The notes beneath the pieces are model-generated. The model worked only from the letters and a program-made list of their open reading frames with translations, made no database searches and was not told the DNA's origin. The position numbers and the translations under genes are program-made. A DNA stretch of 64,000 nucleotides from RGIG4576 sp045656705 (GTDB taxonomy: Bacteria; Bacteroidota; Bacteroidia; Bacteroidales; Muribaculaceae). The first letter of the stretch is position 1. Each line of letters begins with the position of its first letter. The stretch lies in assembly GCA_045656705.1 (NCBI GenBank), contig JAZORR010000016.1, forward strand, positions 1-64,000. The letters run 5' to 3'. Below are positions 26,166 to 34,724 of the stretch, in pieces.

Positions 26166-27802
26166 TCATTGACCAACTCAATTATGCGGTCGGGATCTTT
26201 GGCTGCTTGAGTGGTAATCCTGGTGTCGGTAATGTGTAATATCCTTAATGGATATATATTTAGAAAGTCTTTACCAAATTTATAGTGAGTCAAATACTCT
26301 CCCTCTTTTAATCCTGTCTTTGTATGAAAATATGAATTAGAAAAACACCAGTTACCGATAAGAATCTTACAGTTATAACCCTTTTTAGTCTTTTTCCAAC
26401 GAGGATATGCCCATTCGTTTTCGTTTAAATAATATTTTGGCCATGACATATCTTTCTCACCATCTTCAAGCCAATAGAATTGTTTGCCCAAAACCATCGA
26501 CAGCATTGATTTTCTAACTCCTGTGCTATCGACAGTAACGAGTGCTGCCAAACTTTTTTCTTCGGCAGTTTTATCACGGTCGTAAACATGCAATATGCTA
26601 TCGGGGTGCGACACATTTAGGGTAAACATATTACTGCCTTCCAATGACATGATTAGATAATTCACAGCGCGATAATTCCCTTTGCTATCGGGCTCGTTGA
26701 CAACAATGTAATCGCCCTCGGGGTTCTTGCCTTTCTGCGACCAATCAAACTCAGTGGCAGGTTGATTGGACATGTAATATTCAAAGGTTACTGATTTCTC
26801 GATGAGTTCGCCGTCTTTTCGAGTAGGAAACGATCGAGTAACGTGAGTCTTTGTGAAATTTTCCACATATTTGGTTCGTTGCCATTTGGTTGTGTCAACG
26901 CGATACCAATTATGTGTCATCAGGTTCTTTTGTTGCGGTTTCATCTTCGATTCTTTCTCAGTCTTTTGACTTTGTTGAGATTCAAATATAAGGGGCTTTT
27001 CGTCTCTTGGGTAGATGCATTCAAGCATAAGACGGTCGGCTGAAAGTGTTTTGATGTCGTAGGTTCTTGTTAGCCATTCGCCATCTTCTTCTTGGTCGTT
27101 AATCACAAGATATAACCCATTCTTTGATTTACCCACTTTCTTGCGGTTGAAATCGGTCACGATTTCGTTTGATAGATAAAACTCTCGGCGCTCCCAAGTA
27201 GGTAATTCGTTATAATTTTCGGGCAGTTTGCATTTATAGCAAGAACCGTTATCAAAAGACCATTCTATGCGGTTTCTGTTGTTGTTCTCGTCGAGCATAA
27301 ACCACAATTTATTGACAAGAAGATCTACAGTAGGAATAAATGTACCTTCTTTCTTATTTAAAGATCCGTCGATAGTTACATAATAGGTGCGTTTCAAATC
27401 GGGGTGATTTGTATCCTTAATATTAAGTTTTGTTTCAGTGAGATTAGTAATTTCGTGACAAATAACAACATACTCATTAGAGTCTATGAGTTCGCCTCTA
27501 ATAATGATATATTTTCCTTTGCGATTCTTGCCTACTTTGGTAGAGTCAAACTGATATTCCCATTTGTTTGATAGGTAATATTTCTGAACTTTTATCTTAG
27601 TGTTACCAGCACTGTCAGCGCTTACTGTCAATCGTTGCGTGCCGGTGTATTTCACATAAGCAGTGTCGATGATATTCAATGCAGAGTAATTCATTTCATA
27701 CCACTCCTTGTTGATAAGTTGTTCCATAGTGGTCTTTTTTTTAGCTCCCGACACAGATAGAGTTATTATAGCTACTAATATAAATAGTAATGTCCTTTTC
27801 AT
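26162..27802 (-). CDS. Secreted protein with 3-4 internal repeats, function unknown
   Basis: 546 residues with a signal peptide (RTLLFILVAIITLSVSGA). At least three units of ~130-150 residues can be aligned by eye. Each starts 'L(I/V/M)..(K/H).W(Y/F)' (INKEWYEMN ~30, VNKLWFMLD ~165, MTHNWYRVD ~297), continues with '(Y/F)Y(L/M)SN......F' (YYLSNKWEYQFD, FYLSNEIVTDFN, YYMSNQPATEFD) and then 'GK...G.Y(I/L)(I/V)'. A fourth start is likely at MVLGKQFYWLED. The repeats resemble lipocalin/fatty-acid-binding-like beta domains, but I cannot assign a family. Probably periplasmic or surface-exposed. Confidence 0.7.
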   Translation of the reverse strand: MKRTLLFILVAIITLSVSGAKKKTTMEQLINKEWYEMNYSALNIIDTAYVKYTGTQRLTVSADSAGNTKIKVQKYYLSNKWEYQFDSTKVGKNRKGKYIIIRGELIDSNEYVVICHEITNLTETKLNIKDTNHPDLKRTYYVTIDGSLNKKEGTFIPTVDLLVNKLWFMLDENNNRNRIEWSFDNGSCYKCKLPENYNELPTWERREFYLSNEIVTDFNRKKVGKSKNGLYLVINDQEEDGEWLTRTYDIKTLSADRLMLECIYPRDEKPLIFESQQSQKTEKESKMKPQQKNLMTHNWYRVDTTKWQRTKYVENFTKTHVTRSFPTRKDGELIEKSVTFEYYMSNQPATEFDWSQKGKNPEGDYIVVNEPDSKGNYRAVNYLIMSLEGSNMFTLNVSHPDSILHVYDRDKTAEEKSLAALVTVDSTGVRKSMLSMVLGKQFYWLEDGEKDMSWPKYYLNENEWAYPRWKKTKKGYNCKILIGNWCFSNSYFHTKTGLKEGEYLTHYKFGKDFLNIYPLRILHITDTRITTQAAKDPDRIIELVNE

Positions 27803-27993
27803 TAGAAATGATGTTTATCGTTACTTGTTAGCAAATTTAATCATATTCTTGAATAGAATCCAAGAAAATAGTACGCAATTAGTACGCAAATACACTTTGT
27901 TGAGCGTTTTTAGTAAATTTTCTGATAAAATCAGGGAATTATATACCTCTTGATTATTTTGTATACCGAAAATGCGATAATTCTAGCAAAAGG

Positions 27994-28025
27994 TTTGGAA
28001 TTTACAAAAAAAGTTCATACCTTTG
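27994..28025 (+). promoter_or_regulatory. Promoter of the tRNA pair
   Basis: TTTG at 27994-27997 and TACCTTTG at 28018-28025, spacing exactly 20 nt. The tRNA-Tyr 5' end is at 28042. Confidence 0.75.
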
Positions 28026-28041
28026 CATCGCATTTATGCAA

Positions 28042-28124
28042 GGGTAGGTAGGTAAGTGGTTAAAACGGGCAGACTGTAAATCTGTTGGCTTGCGCCTTCG
28101 GCGGTTCGAATCCGTCCCTGCCCA
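28042..28124 (+). tRNA. tRNA-Tyr (anticodon GTA)
   Basis: The 83-nt class II tRNA has acceptor stem GGGTAGG with CCTGCCC, anticodon loop CTGTAAA (GTA), a long variable arm (near TTGCGCCTTCGGCGG) and a TTCGAAT T-loop. The CCA end is not encoded. Confidence 0.95.
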
Positions 28125-28132
28125 CTTAATTC

Positions 28133-28205
28133 GCGGAAGTAGCTCAGTTGATAGAGCATCAGCCTTCCAAGCTGAGGGTCGCGAGTTTGAGCCTCGTCTT
28201 CCGCT
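28133..28205 (+). tRNA. tRNA-Gly (anticodon TCC)
   Basis: 73 nt; acceptor GCGGAAG with CTTCCGC, anticodon loop CTTCCAA (TCC), and a GTTTGAGCC T-loop region. It lies 8 nt after tRNA-Tyr and probably shares its transcript. Confidence 0.95.
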
Positions 28206-28225
28206 CAAATTTCCGCAAAAAACTA

Positions 28226-28258
28226 AAAGTTCTTGAGAATCTCTCAAGAACTTTTTTT
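28226..28258 (+). terminator. Terminator of the tRNA operon
   Basis: A 13-bp perfect stem AAAGTTCTTGAGA (28226-28238) with TCTCAAGAACTTT (28242-28254) and a T-run. The following 28259-28485 holds no gene I can support. Confidence 0.9.
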
Positions 28259-28485
28259 GTTTCCCAGCATCTGCTCAAAATAGTGGCAAGGCTCATCTCA
28301 ATTAGGTTAGTGAAGTTAGTGATTCTGTGTAGCCACATAACTATTTCAGCACCATTTATAATCATATTTTTGTGTATATGCAATGAATATGCATATTATT
28401 TGCGGTTTTTGCCTTGATTTTTATGTTATAAAACATATTAGTGCATTTTATTCATTTTTTCTTGCATTTAATTAAAAATTATGAT

Positions 28486-28493
28486 TACCTTTG
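28486..28493 (+). promoter_or_regulatory. Promoter-like box of a candidate small RNA
   Basis: TACCTTTG, with CTTG 21 nt upstream in place of TTTG. No coding sequence follows before the terminator at 28626-28660. Confidence 0.55.
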
Positions 28494-28497
28494 CATC

Positions 28498-28664
28498 GGT
28501 TAATAAATCAAAGCGCATAGCTGTTTCTACATAATCTACAATTTATATTATCTTTTCACAAAAGAATTTGTTTAAATATGCGCTATATATCTATCTACAA
28601 TTTAAGCATATATACTAGAAAACGCAATGGAGTGAGCATTGATGCCCACTCCATTTATTTTGTA
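28498..28664 (+). ncRNA. Candidate small noncoding RNA (~165 nt)
   Basis: Between the promoter-like box (28486) and an intrinsic terminator (28626-28660) lies ~130 nt without a usable reading frame. AGCGCATA (28512-28519) can pair with TATGCGCT (28577-28584), closing a large loop. An 11-nt direct repeat TCTACAATTTA occurs at 28535 and 28594. A 6S-like or regulatory RNA is possible, but the size and pairing alone do not identify it. sdaA lies convergent, on the opposite strand. Confidence 0.45.
28626..28660 (+). terminator. Terminator of the candidate small RNA
   Basis: AATGGAGTG (28626-28634) with CACTCCATT (28647-28655), inner GCA/TGC pairs, then TTATTTT. The minus-strand side lacks as good a T-run for sdaA. 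Confidence 0.8.
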
Positions 28665-28683
28665 TATAGGTGAAAAATGTATG

Positions 28684-29889
28684 TTATTTCACTATGGCAA
28701 GTCCTCCGAGCGATGTTTCCTTGTATACGCTTGGTAGGTCGTGGCCGGTTTGCTTCATCACTTCTACCACGCGGTCGAAACTTACGCTATGCACTCCGTC
28801 GCTAAACGATGCATATAGATTGGAGTCTAACGCGCGTGCTGCGGCATAAGCGTTACGCTCGATGCATGGTATCTGCACAAGCCCACACACAGGGTCGCAA
28901 GTAAGCCCTAAGTGATGTTCGAGCCCCATTTCGGCTGCGTACTCTATCTGAGCAGGCGAGCCGCCAAACAATTGACTTGCAGCAGCGGCGGCCATTGCAC
29001 ACGCCACACCCACTTCGCCCTGACAGCCTACCTCAGCGCCCGATATAGAGGCATTGGTCTTCACCACATTGCCAAAGATGCCAGCAGTGGCAAGCGCACG
29101 CAAAATGCGTTTTTCGGAGAATTCGCGTGTGTGATATAAGTGATATAGCACAGCAGGAAGCACACCACACGAGCCACAAGTAGGAGCAGTAACTATCACG
29201 CCTCCCGACGCATTTTCTTCGCTCACTGCAAGTGCATAGGAATACACCAATCCACGACTTTTAAGATTGCTCGAATAGCCGCTCGCCTTCATATAGTAAC
29301 TCACGGCCTTGCGACGCACACCAAGTCCACCAGGCAACACGCCTTCGGCTTCCAGTCCACGTTCCACTGCGGCCTTCATCACTTCCCACACCTCGTGCAG
29401 GTAGTCCCATATAGCCTCACCTTCACACTCATCTACATACTCCCAATAAGTCTTTCCTGTGCGTTCACACCAGTCCAATATGTCGCTAATGCGATGCATA
29501 GGATACACGCTCTTCTTGCAGTCTTCGATGCCGGCAGCCTCTGTGTCCCACACTATTTTGCCACCGCCCACCGAATACACTGTTCTGTCGGAAAGCACCA
29601 TGCCACACACATCTCTTGCCACGAAACGCATTCCATTGGTGTGATATTGAGGCACAAAATCGGGACACCAATTTATAACCACTTCGCCCTTAGCCTTCAG
29701 CACATCTTCAATAGCCACATCGGTGAGGTGACCTTTGCCTGTTGCGGCCAACGAGCCATAGAGATACACTTCAAAACTCACGGCCGAAGGCACCCATTCT
29801 ACAAATTGCTGAGCAGCCTTGCGAGGTCCCATCGTGTGACTACTCGACGGACCTGTGCCTATTCTGAATATTTCACTTATCGATTCCAT
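28684..29889 (-). CDS. sdaA: L-serine dehydratase, iron-sulfur type
   Basis: 401 residues from the ATG at 29889 (MESISEIFRIG); an in-frame upstream ATG at 29949 adds 20 residues that are not part of the family. Converts serine to pyruvate and ammonia with a [4Fe-4S] cluster. GTGPSSSHTMGPRKAA is the characteristic N-terminal motif; cysteines in TAPTCGSCGVLPA and LTCDPVCGLVQIPCIERNA fit the cluster ligands. Alpha and beta parts are fused in one chain. Single-gene unit. Confidence 0.95.
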   Translation of the reverse strand: MESISEIFRIGTGPSSSHTMGPRKAAQQFVEWVPSAVSFEVYLYGSLAATGKGHLTDVAIEDVLKAKGEVVINWCPDFVPQYHTNGMRFVARDVCGMVLSDRTVYSVGGGKIVWDTEAAGIEDCKKSVYPMHRISDILDWCERTGKTYWEYVDECEGEAIWDYLHEVWEVMKAAVERGLEAEGVLPGGLGVRRKAVSYYMKASGYSSNLKSRGLVYSYALAVSEENASGGVIVTAPTCGSCGVLPAVLYHLYHTREFSEKRILRALATAGIFGNVVKTNASISGAEVGCQGEVGVACAMAAAAASQLFGGSPAQIEYAAEMGLEHHLGLTCDPVCGLVQIPCIERNAYAAARALDSNLYASFSDGVHSVSFDRVVEVMKQTGHDLPSVYKETSLGGLAIVK

Positions 29890-30009
29890 AGTGTAGTATG
29901 TATTAGATATTTTTAGGATTATATATGTATACGACAAAAGCGACCGCACATCATTTACGAGTGTGTACCGTCGCTATGTATCTCAACAAAAGCCCTACCT
30001 TCCTTTTTT

Positions 30010-30342
30010 TTACTTAGCTGAATCAGCAGGAGCAGCTACAGGTGCTTGTTCTGTAGCGAAAGGAGTGCTTTGTTCTTGTTGAACAGGTTGTTGAACGATT
30101 CTACTGCCTTGCACCAATGTGTTAGACACGAAGAATGAAGACACGATGCTACATACCACGATGAAGATAGCAAGTGTCCATGTTGCCTTCTCGATGAAAT
30201 CGGTAGACTTGCGCACACCCATTACTTGGTTAGCGCCTGAAAAGTTAGAAGCAAGACCGCCTCCCTTTGATTTTTGAATCAATACTACGCCGATCAACAA
30301 TAGAGCGGCAAGAAGAATAAGGATACTTAAAAAAATGTACAT
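30010..30342 (-). CDS. secG: Preprotein translocase subunit SecG
   Basis: 110 residues with two transmembrane segments (~3-20 and ~52-72) joined by the SecG loop VLIQKSKGGGLASNFSGANQVMG. The C-terminal ~35 residues are a Gln/Pro/Ala-rich tail, as often seen in Bacteroidetes SecG. It helps SecYEG export proteins. Last gene of the operon that begins at 33756, 7 nt after the TPR-like gene. Confidence 0.93.
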   Translation of the reverse strand: MYIFLSILILLAALLLIGVVLIQKSKGGGLASNFSGANQVMGVRKSTDFIEKATWTLAIFIVVCSIVSSFFVSNTLVQGSRIVQQPVQQEQSTPFATEQAPVAAPADSAK

Positions 30343-30349
30343 AATTCTC

Positions 30350-31111
30350 TTATTTGTTGTTTTTTATAGTTTCTAATTTTACCATTTTTCGTAAAAAACG
30401 AATTTGGTCTGCAAAGTAAATACTTTTTTCTGGAAATTTCAAACTTATGCTTTTAATTATTTCAAGTGCCTTGTCATATTTACGTTGTTTTATGTAAATT
30501 TTGGCCAAACTTTCGCTCAACATTGAGTCATCAGCCACATTTGGGGCTTCGATTGGCACTTCGCAGTCCTCGATTGGCAAGATATCGTTTTCGGCACTTT
30601 TTTCGGTGGGATAATAGCCCGGACGCTCTTTTTGCTTCAATATGAAGCTATTGATAAGTGCATCTTCCTCGCTTTCTGTCGACGAAGTCACGGGCTTGCT
30701 TTCCTGCTCCTCGGCCGCCAGCATTTGGGCATAATCGGGCACAGGATTGAATATCATGCGATTGAGCATTTCGAGTTCTTTCTCGTCGGTATTGCCATAA
30801 GTAGACAAGAACACGTCGAGAGTGTGCTCGGTGGTGATAGGTGCATCGTCTTTCTCTTGTGGGTAAAAATCCACAAATCGCTCTGCCTCATCGCCAAGCA
30901 CATCGTATAGAGCCTTGCGATCGGGGAAGGAAATCGCCAATTTGGCCAATTCGTCCTCATCTATCCTGTCGGTTTTAGACTTGCGTTGCAAATACAGCAA
31001 ACGTGGCAACACGAAATATGGGTATTCGCGTTGTGCCTGCTCGAGCCATTCCTTGCTCACCTCTTGGTGAGGATTGGCAAGTAAAGTCTTTATGTCGTTT
31101 GCTATATCCAC
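30350..31111 (-). CDS. TPR-like hypothetical protein
   Basis: 253 residues. A conserved-looking N-terminal helical part (EWLEQAQREYPYFVLPRLLYLQR) is followed by an acidic, low-complexity middle and a C-terminal TPR-like pair (SLAKIYIKQRKYDKALEIIKSISLKFPEKSIYFADQI). No signal peptide. Bacteroidales consistently carry such a gene between lptE and secG, which suggests a supporting role in envelope biogenesis; the function is not known. Confidence 0.75.
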   Translation of the reverse strand: MDIANDIKTLLANPHQEVSKEWLEQAQREYPYFVLPRLLYLQRKSKTDRIDEDELAKLAISFPDRKALYDVLGDEAERFVDFYPQEKDDAPITTEHTLDVFLSTYGNTDEKELEMLNRMIFNPVPDYAQMLAAEEQESKPVTSSTESEEDALINSFILKQKERPGYYPTEKSAENDILPIEDCEVPIEAPNVADDSMLSESLAKIYIKQRKYDKALEIIKSISLKFPEKSIYFADQIRFLRKMVKLETIKNNK

Positions 31112-31128
31112 TATAAATTATCGTTTTT

Positions 31129-31638
31129 TTACCAGTTACCAATTGTTGCGTTAAAAATCAAGTCGGCAAGTTCCTTACTGATTTGACTACAAAGTTCGTC
31201 TTGCACATCGGTAAGCATCTCATCGCTTGAGAAATCGCGATAAGCAGAGAAGGTTTGGTCTATATCCTGTCCATCTTGCTTGTAGTTAAGATATTTCACA
31301 CGCACGGTGATAGTGAGACGCGTCTTCGAAGCGTATGCATCCTCGTTCACAGCTTGAGGAGTGAGTGCATAGCCTGTGATTTCGCCTTCGAGGCGAAGAT
31401 CGGTATTATTTGAGTCCACCACCTGCAATCGGGTTTGGCGTGTAATCATCTCGGTGATTTGATTTTCAAACGTCTGTTGCAAAGGTGGATACACCAATGC
31501 AGCGCGTATTGGGAATTGCGAGATTGAGATAGTCTTGTAGATATCATAATCCAATGCCGCTCCATTAAACTTGTAACTAATGCTACAAGCCTGAAACACC
31601 ATCACAGTCATCAATATCGCAAACAATCGTTTTATCAT
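31129..31638 (-). CDS. lptE: LPS-assembly lipoprotein LptE-like
   Basis: 169 residues from the ATG at 31638 (MIKRLFAILMTVMVFQACS; the in-frame ATG at 31668 would overlap the upstream gene). VFQACS looks like a lipobox. The mature part has SISYKFNGAALDYDIYKTISISQFPIRAALVYPPLQQTFENQITEMITRQTRL, typical of Bacteroidetes LptE, and DLRLEGEITGYALTPQAVNEDAYASKTRLTITVRVKYLN. LptE plugs the LptD barrel at the outer membrane in LPS insertion. Confidence 0.88.
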   Translation of the reverse strand: MIKRLFAILMTVMVFQACSISYKFNGAALDYDIYKTISISQFPIRAALVYPPLQQTFENQITEMITRQTRLQVVDSNNTDLRLEGEITGYALTPQAVNEDAYASKTRLTITVRVKYLNYKQDGQDIDQTFSAYRDFSSDEMLTDVQDELCSQISKELADLIFNATIGNW

Positions 31639-31664
31639 ATCTGTTGCCCTCTTATTTTTCGTTA

Positions 31665-32918
31665 TCAATCTTCCAATCCATACTCCTTTATCTTGCGATA
31701 AATAGTGCGTTCCGAAATGTTTAGTTCAGTAGCCGCACGGCGACGATTGCCATCGTTACGCTCTAAAGCACGGCGTATAGTTTCCTTCTCGGTGTCTTCA
31801 AGCGTCATCGACGAGTGCATCACCGATGGCGAAGCATTATCGTCCACATATTCCACCTCATCAGCCACTTCGCTATATTCCACCTCATTGGTTTCAATCG
31901 TTGGCTCGGTATTATATCTATGCATAAGCACTGTGTCGCTCATTATCGAAGCATCGATATGCGACTTTTTGCCCATTGTTTCTTGCTCGCGAAGCGAACT
32001 GCGCAGTTCGTCTATTTCCTTTTGCATCTTCATGAGCATAGCGAAAAGCATCTCACGCTCTTGAGCATAGTTATAGGCCGACGAAGGCGACACCACAGTA
32101 AGTTTATTGCCATTCTCGTTGTAGTCGCGTGGCATATATCGCTCCATGAGTTCCTTATCTACTTCCTTTCCAGCTTCAAAGGCTGCTACTTGCTCAATGA
32201 TATTCTTCAGTTGGCGCACATTACCTGGCCAACGATAGCTTTGTAGCACCTTATAAGCACCTTCGCTGAAGGTTGCCTTAGGCAATCGATACTTTTCGGC
32301 AAAATCACCCACAAACTTGCGGCAGAGTAGCATCACATCATTGCCTCTATCACGCAATGGAGGCACATTGATGATAATCGTAGACAAGCGATAATATAAG
32401 TCTTCACGAAATTCGCGTTTCGACACGGCTTGCAATAGGTCCTTATTGGTAGCAGCCACTATGCGCACATTGGTCTTTTGCACTTGCGACGAACCTACAC
32501 GCAAAAATTCACCACTCTCCAGCACACGAAGCAATCGTGCCTGTGTGGTAAGTGGCAATTCGCCCACTTCATCAAGGAAAATAGTTCCACCATCAGCCTC
32601 CTCGAAGTATCCCTTACGGTCAGATGTGGCTGATGTGAAGGCTCCCTTCACATGGCCGAAAAGTTCAGAATCTATCGTGCCTTCGGGCAATGCACCGCAG
32701 TTTACTGCTATATATGGTTTGTGCTTGCGCGCACTGCTTGAGTGGATTATCTTCGGGAAGAATTCCTTACCCGAACCACTTTCCCCAAGCACAAGCACCG
32801 ACAGATCGAACGAAGCCACTTGTATGGAACGCTCGATTGCACGATTCAATGATGGCGTATTGCCGATGATTGAGTATCGTAGTTTTGCACCATTTATTTC
32901 AGTTGATAAATCGCTCAT
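31665..32918 (-). CDS. Sigma-54-dependent transcriptional activator
   Basis: 417 residues: AAA+ domain (~15-250) then a Fis-type helix-turn-helix (residues ~385-415: GNRRRAATELNISERTIYRKI). Walker A is GESGSGKE (45-52), Walker B GGTIFLDEVGEL (110-121), the arginine-finger region FREDLYYRLS and WPGNVRQLKN are intact. The sigma-54 contact loop reads GAFTSA (92-97) instead of GAFTGA. There is no receiver or other N-terminal sensor domain, so activation must be controlled another way. The operon position just before lptE is typical of Bacteroidales; its target genes are unknown. Confidence 0.9.
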   Translation of the reverse strand: MSDLSTEINGAKLRYSIIGNTPSLNRAIERSIQVASFDLSVLVLGESGSGKEFFPKIIHSSSARKHKPYIAVNCGALPEGTIDSELFGHVKGAFTSATSDRKGYFEEADGGTIFLDEVGELPLTTQARLLRVLESGEFLRVGSSQVQKTNVRIVAATNKDLLQAVSKREFREDLYYRLSTIIINVPPLRDRGNDVMLLCRKFVGDFAEKYRLPKATFSEGAYKVLQSYRWPGNVRQLKNIIEQVAAFEAGKEVDKELMERYMPRDYNENGNKLTVVSPSSAYNYAQEREMLFAMLMKMQKEIDELRSSLREQETMGKKSHIDASIMSDTVLMHRYNTEPTIETNEVEYSEVADEVEYVDDNASPSVMHSSMTLEDTEKETIRRALERNDGNRRRAATELNISERTIYRKIKEYGLED

Positions 32919-32922
32919 TTAC

Positions 32923-33756
32923 TTATCGTTTTTTAAGGGCGAATGTAGAATCCTTCAAGAATTTTGTAAGCGATTCCACAGTGCCATATTTAGCTTGTTC
33001 TTCCACGCTGATAGGCTTACCCACACTCATCTTCATGTGAGCACCCTTCTTGCGGAACACTTCACTCGGAAGCATAAGCGAACGCAATGGCCAGCAGATG
33101 CGTCCCATCACATAGCTAAGCATTGAATTGTAGCCATGGAAGTAGATAGGCACCACAGGCACTTTGAGTTGTTGGATAAGACGGATTACGGTAGGTTGCC
33201 AATCGCGGTCGTCGATTTGCAGCTTTCCGTTCACCTTTGCCACCGAACCGGCTGGGAAAAATCCAAGAGGATGGCCCTTTTTCACGTGTAGCATAGCCTC
33301 GCGAATACCCTTCATGCTCACTGCCTTCTTGGCAGGATCGCTACTTGCCACAGGGTCCACAGCGATAAAATTGTCGCGCATAGCTGTGATGTAGTTTAGG
33401 ATAAGGTTCACCATCACCTTATAGTCTTCGCGACGCGAAGCAAGTTCGCTGATAAGGATAATGCCATCAAGTGCACCGAAAGGGTGGTTTGATACAGTGA
33501 TAAACGCACCTTCAGGCAGATTGTTTAGAATCTCTTCGCCATCTACCTCAAGTGTGATACCCAAATCTTTAAGCACTCCCTTAGTGAATGGTGCTCCAGG
33601 AGTCTTATAGTTGTTGGAATGCAGACCATTGACTTTGTCCACCTTCAACAGCTTAAAGATGAAATTCACAAGTTTTTCCTTTCCTTCGAAGAAAGGTACC
33701 ATCTTACATATATCTTCGTAGTCGAGTACGTTAGGTTTGATAGGAGATTCTGCCAT
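32923..33756 (-). CDS. 1-acyl-sn-glycerol-3-phosphate acyltransferase-like (PlsC family)
   Basis: 277 residues with the HX4D acyltransferase motif in SNHPFGALDGI (about residue 90) and the later FFPAGSVAK block. The family acylates lysophosphatidate or related lipid acceptors. First gene of the operon ending in secG; the next gene starts 4 nt after its stop. A clean -33/-7 promoter precedes it. Confidence 0.85.
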   Translation of the reverse strand: MAESPIKPNVLDYEDICKMVPFFEGKEKLVNFIFKLLKVDKVNGLHSNNYKTPGAPFTKGVLKDLGITLEVDGEEILNNLPEGAFITVSNHPFGALDGIILISELASRREDYKVMVNLILNYITAMRDNFIAVDPVASSDPAKKAVSMKGIREAMLHVKKGHPLGFFPAGSVAKVNGKLQIDDRDWQPTVIRLIQQLKVPVVPIYFHGYNSMLSYVMGRICWPLRSLMLPSEVFRKKGAHMKMSVGKPISVEEQAKYGTVESLTKFLKDSTFALKKR

Positions 33757-33821
33757 TTTTTCGTTTATCTATTTTTATCGGTTTCACGCCCACACATTTA
33801 GGGCAAATTACAAATTCTTTG

Positions 33822-33853
33822 CAAAATTACTAAAAAACCTCGTTATCCACAAA
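33822..33853 (-). promoter_or_regulatory. Promoter of the acyltransferase-sigma54-lptE-secG operon
   Basis: On the minus strand TTTG (33853-33850) and TAATTTTG (33829-33822) are exactly 20 nt apart, about 66 nt before the start at 33756. Confidence 0.75.
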
Positions 33854-33885
33854 AATGTGTCGCACATTCACACTTGCATACAAAT

Positions 33886-33915
33886 AAAGACGCAGCAATC
33901 AATTGCTGCGTCTTT
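33886..33915 (-). terminator. Terminator of the DUF2807 gene
   Basis: A 13-bp stem AAAGACGCAGCAA / TTGCTGCGTCTTT with a 4-nt loop; on the minus strand it is followed by ATTTG-type T-richness. It separates the two minus-strand operons. Confidence 0.8.
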
Positions 33916-33950
33916 GTATCGTAGTAGGCAAAATATCCTAATACGGCAGA

Positions 33951-34700
33951 TTACTTTTCGTCATCGGTGGCGTTTTCTTCGGTATTATCGAGGCAAATAG
34001 CCTTAAGCGAACCGAGTTGCATTGATTTCATTTCTTTCACACGGCCGTGGTAGTAGAGTTTGCCTGTACCACTACCCTTTAGCGACATCTTGCCACCATC
34101 GATAGTGCAATACACATTGCCCGAACCTATGATTCTGCAACTCACATTCTTTGCCTTCAAGCCTTCGGCACGCACTTCGGCCTTACCAGTGTTCTTTACA
34201 TTGAAATCAGTACATTCGCCGTTCACGGTCACCTTACCCTTGCCTGTGAGGATTTCCACCTCCACAGTAGTAGCTTCTACGTGGTCCACTTGCACAAGTC
34301 CATCTTTCACGAGTTTAAACTTCACAAATGGAGCTTGCTTCACGCTTTCCACCTTCAATAGGCTATCACCTTGGTTCTCGGCATTTTGCAGATAAGCCGA
34401 GTACACAGTCACTGTAGGCACACCTTGTGCATATATGCTATCGTTTGACACAGAGATGGTGAGTTTGCCCTTTTGGTTATTACTGAAAATCATCTTATTG
34501 GCCTTGGCTGTCTCAGTCACGAAACACGCATAACCAGCAGAGTCGGCATTGCAACGATACACCACATTAATGTGGTCTTTCACCAATAGATGAGTGAAAT
34601 CGCCCACCTTCACATTAAATCTTTGAACTTCTTGAGCCACAGCACCACACACGCCCATAAGAGACATAAGTGCCACAAGTGAATATATACGCTTCATCAT
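33951..34700 (-). CDS. DUF2807 (putative auto-transporter adhesin, head GIN) protein
   Basis: 249 residues with a signal peptide (MKRIYSLVALMSLMGVCGAVAQ). The rest is a regular beta solenoid: KVTVNGECTDFNVKNTGKAEVRAEGLKAKNVSCRIIGSGNVYCTIDGGKMSLKGSGTGKLYYHGRV shows the 'V.GSG..' repeat of DUF2807/head-GIN proteins. Role unknown, likely periplasmic or surface. Starts 25 nt after dusB's stop, so probably co-transcribed. Confidence 0.82.
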   Translation of the reverse strand: MMKRIYSLVALMSLMGVCGAVAQEVQRFNVKVGDFTHLLVKDHINVVYRCNADSAGYACFVTETAKANKMIFSNNQKGKLTISVSNDSIYAQGVPTVTVYSAYLQNAENQGDSLLKVESVKQAPFVKFKLVKDGLVQVDHVEATTVEVEILTGKGKVTVNGECTDFNVKNTGKAEVRAEGLKAKNVSCRIIGSGNVYCTIDGGKMSLKGSGTGKLYYHGRVKEMKSMQLGSLKAICLDNTEENATDDEK

Positions 34701-34724
34701 AATTTATTTATCTTTTTTTAATGT

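Noticed and set aside
28148..28417. An 89-codon frame over the tRNA-Gly gene and the gap after it
   Set aside because: It overlaps the tRNA and its terminator, and codes for hydrophobic low-quality sequence.
32446..33126. A 226-codon plus-strand frame across the sigma-54 activator and acyltransferase
   Set aside because: It spans two clearly coding minus-strand genes and has no domain.
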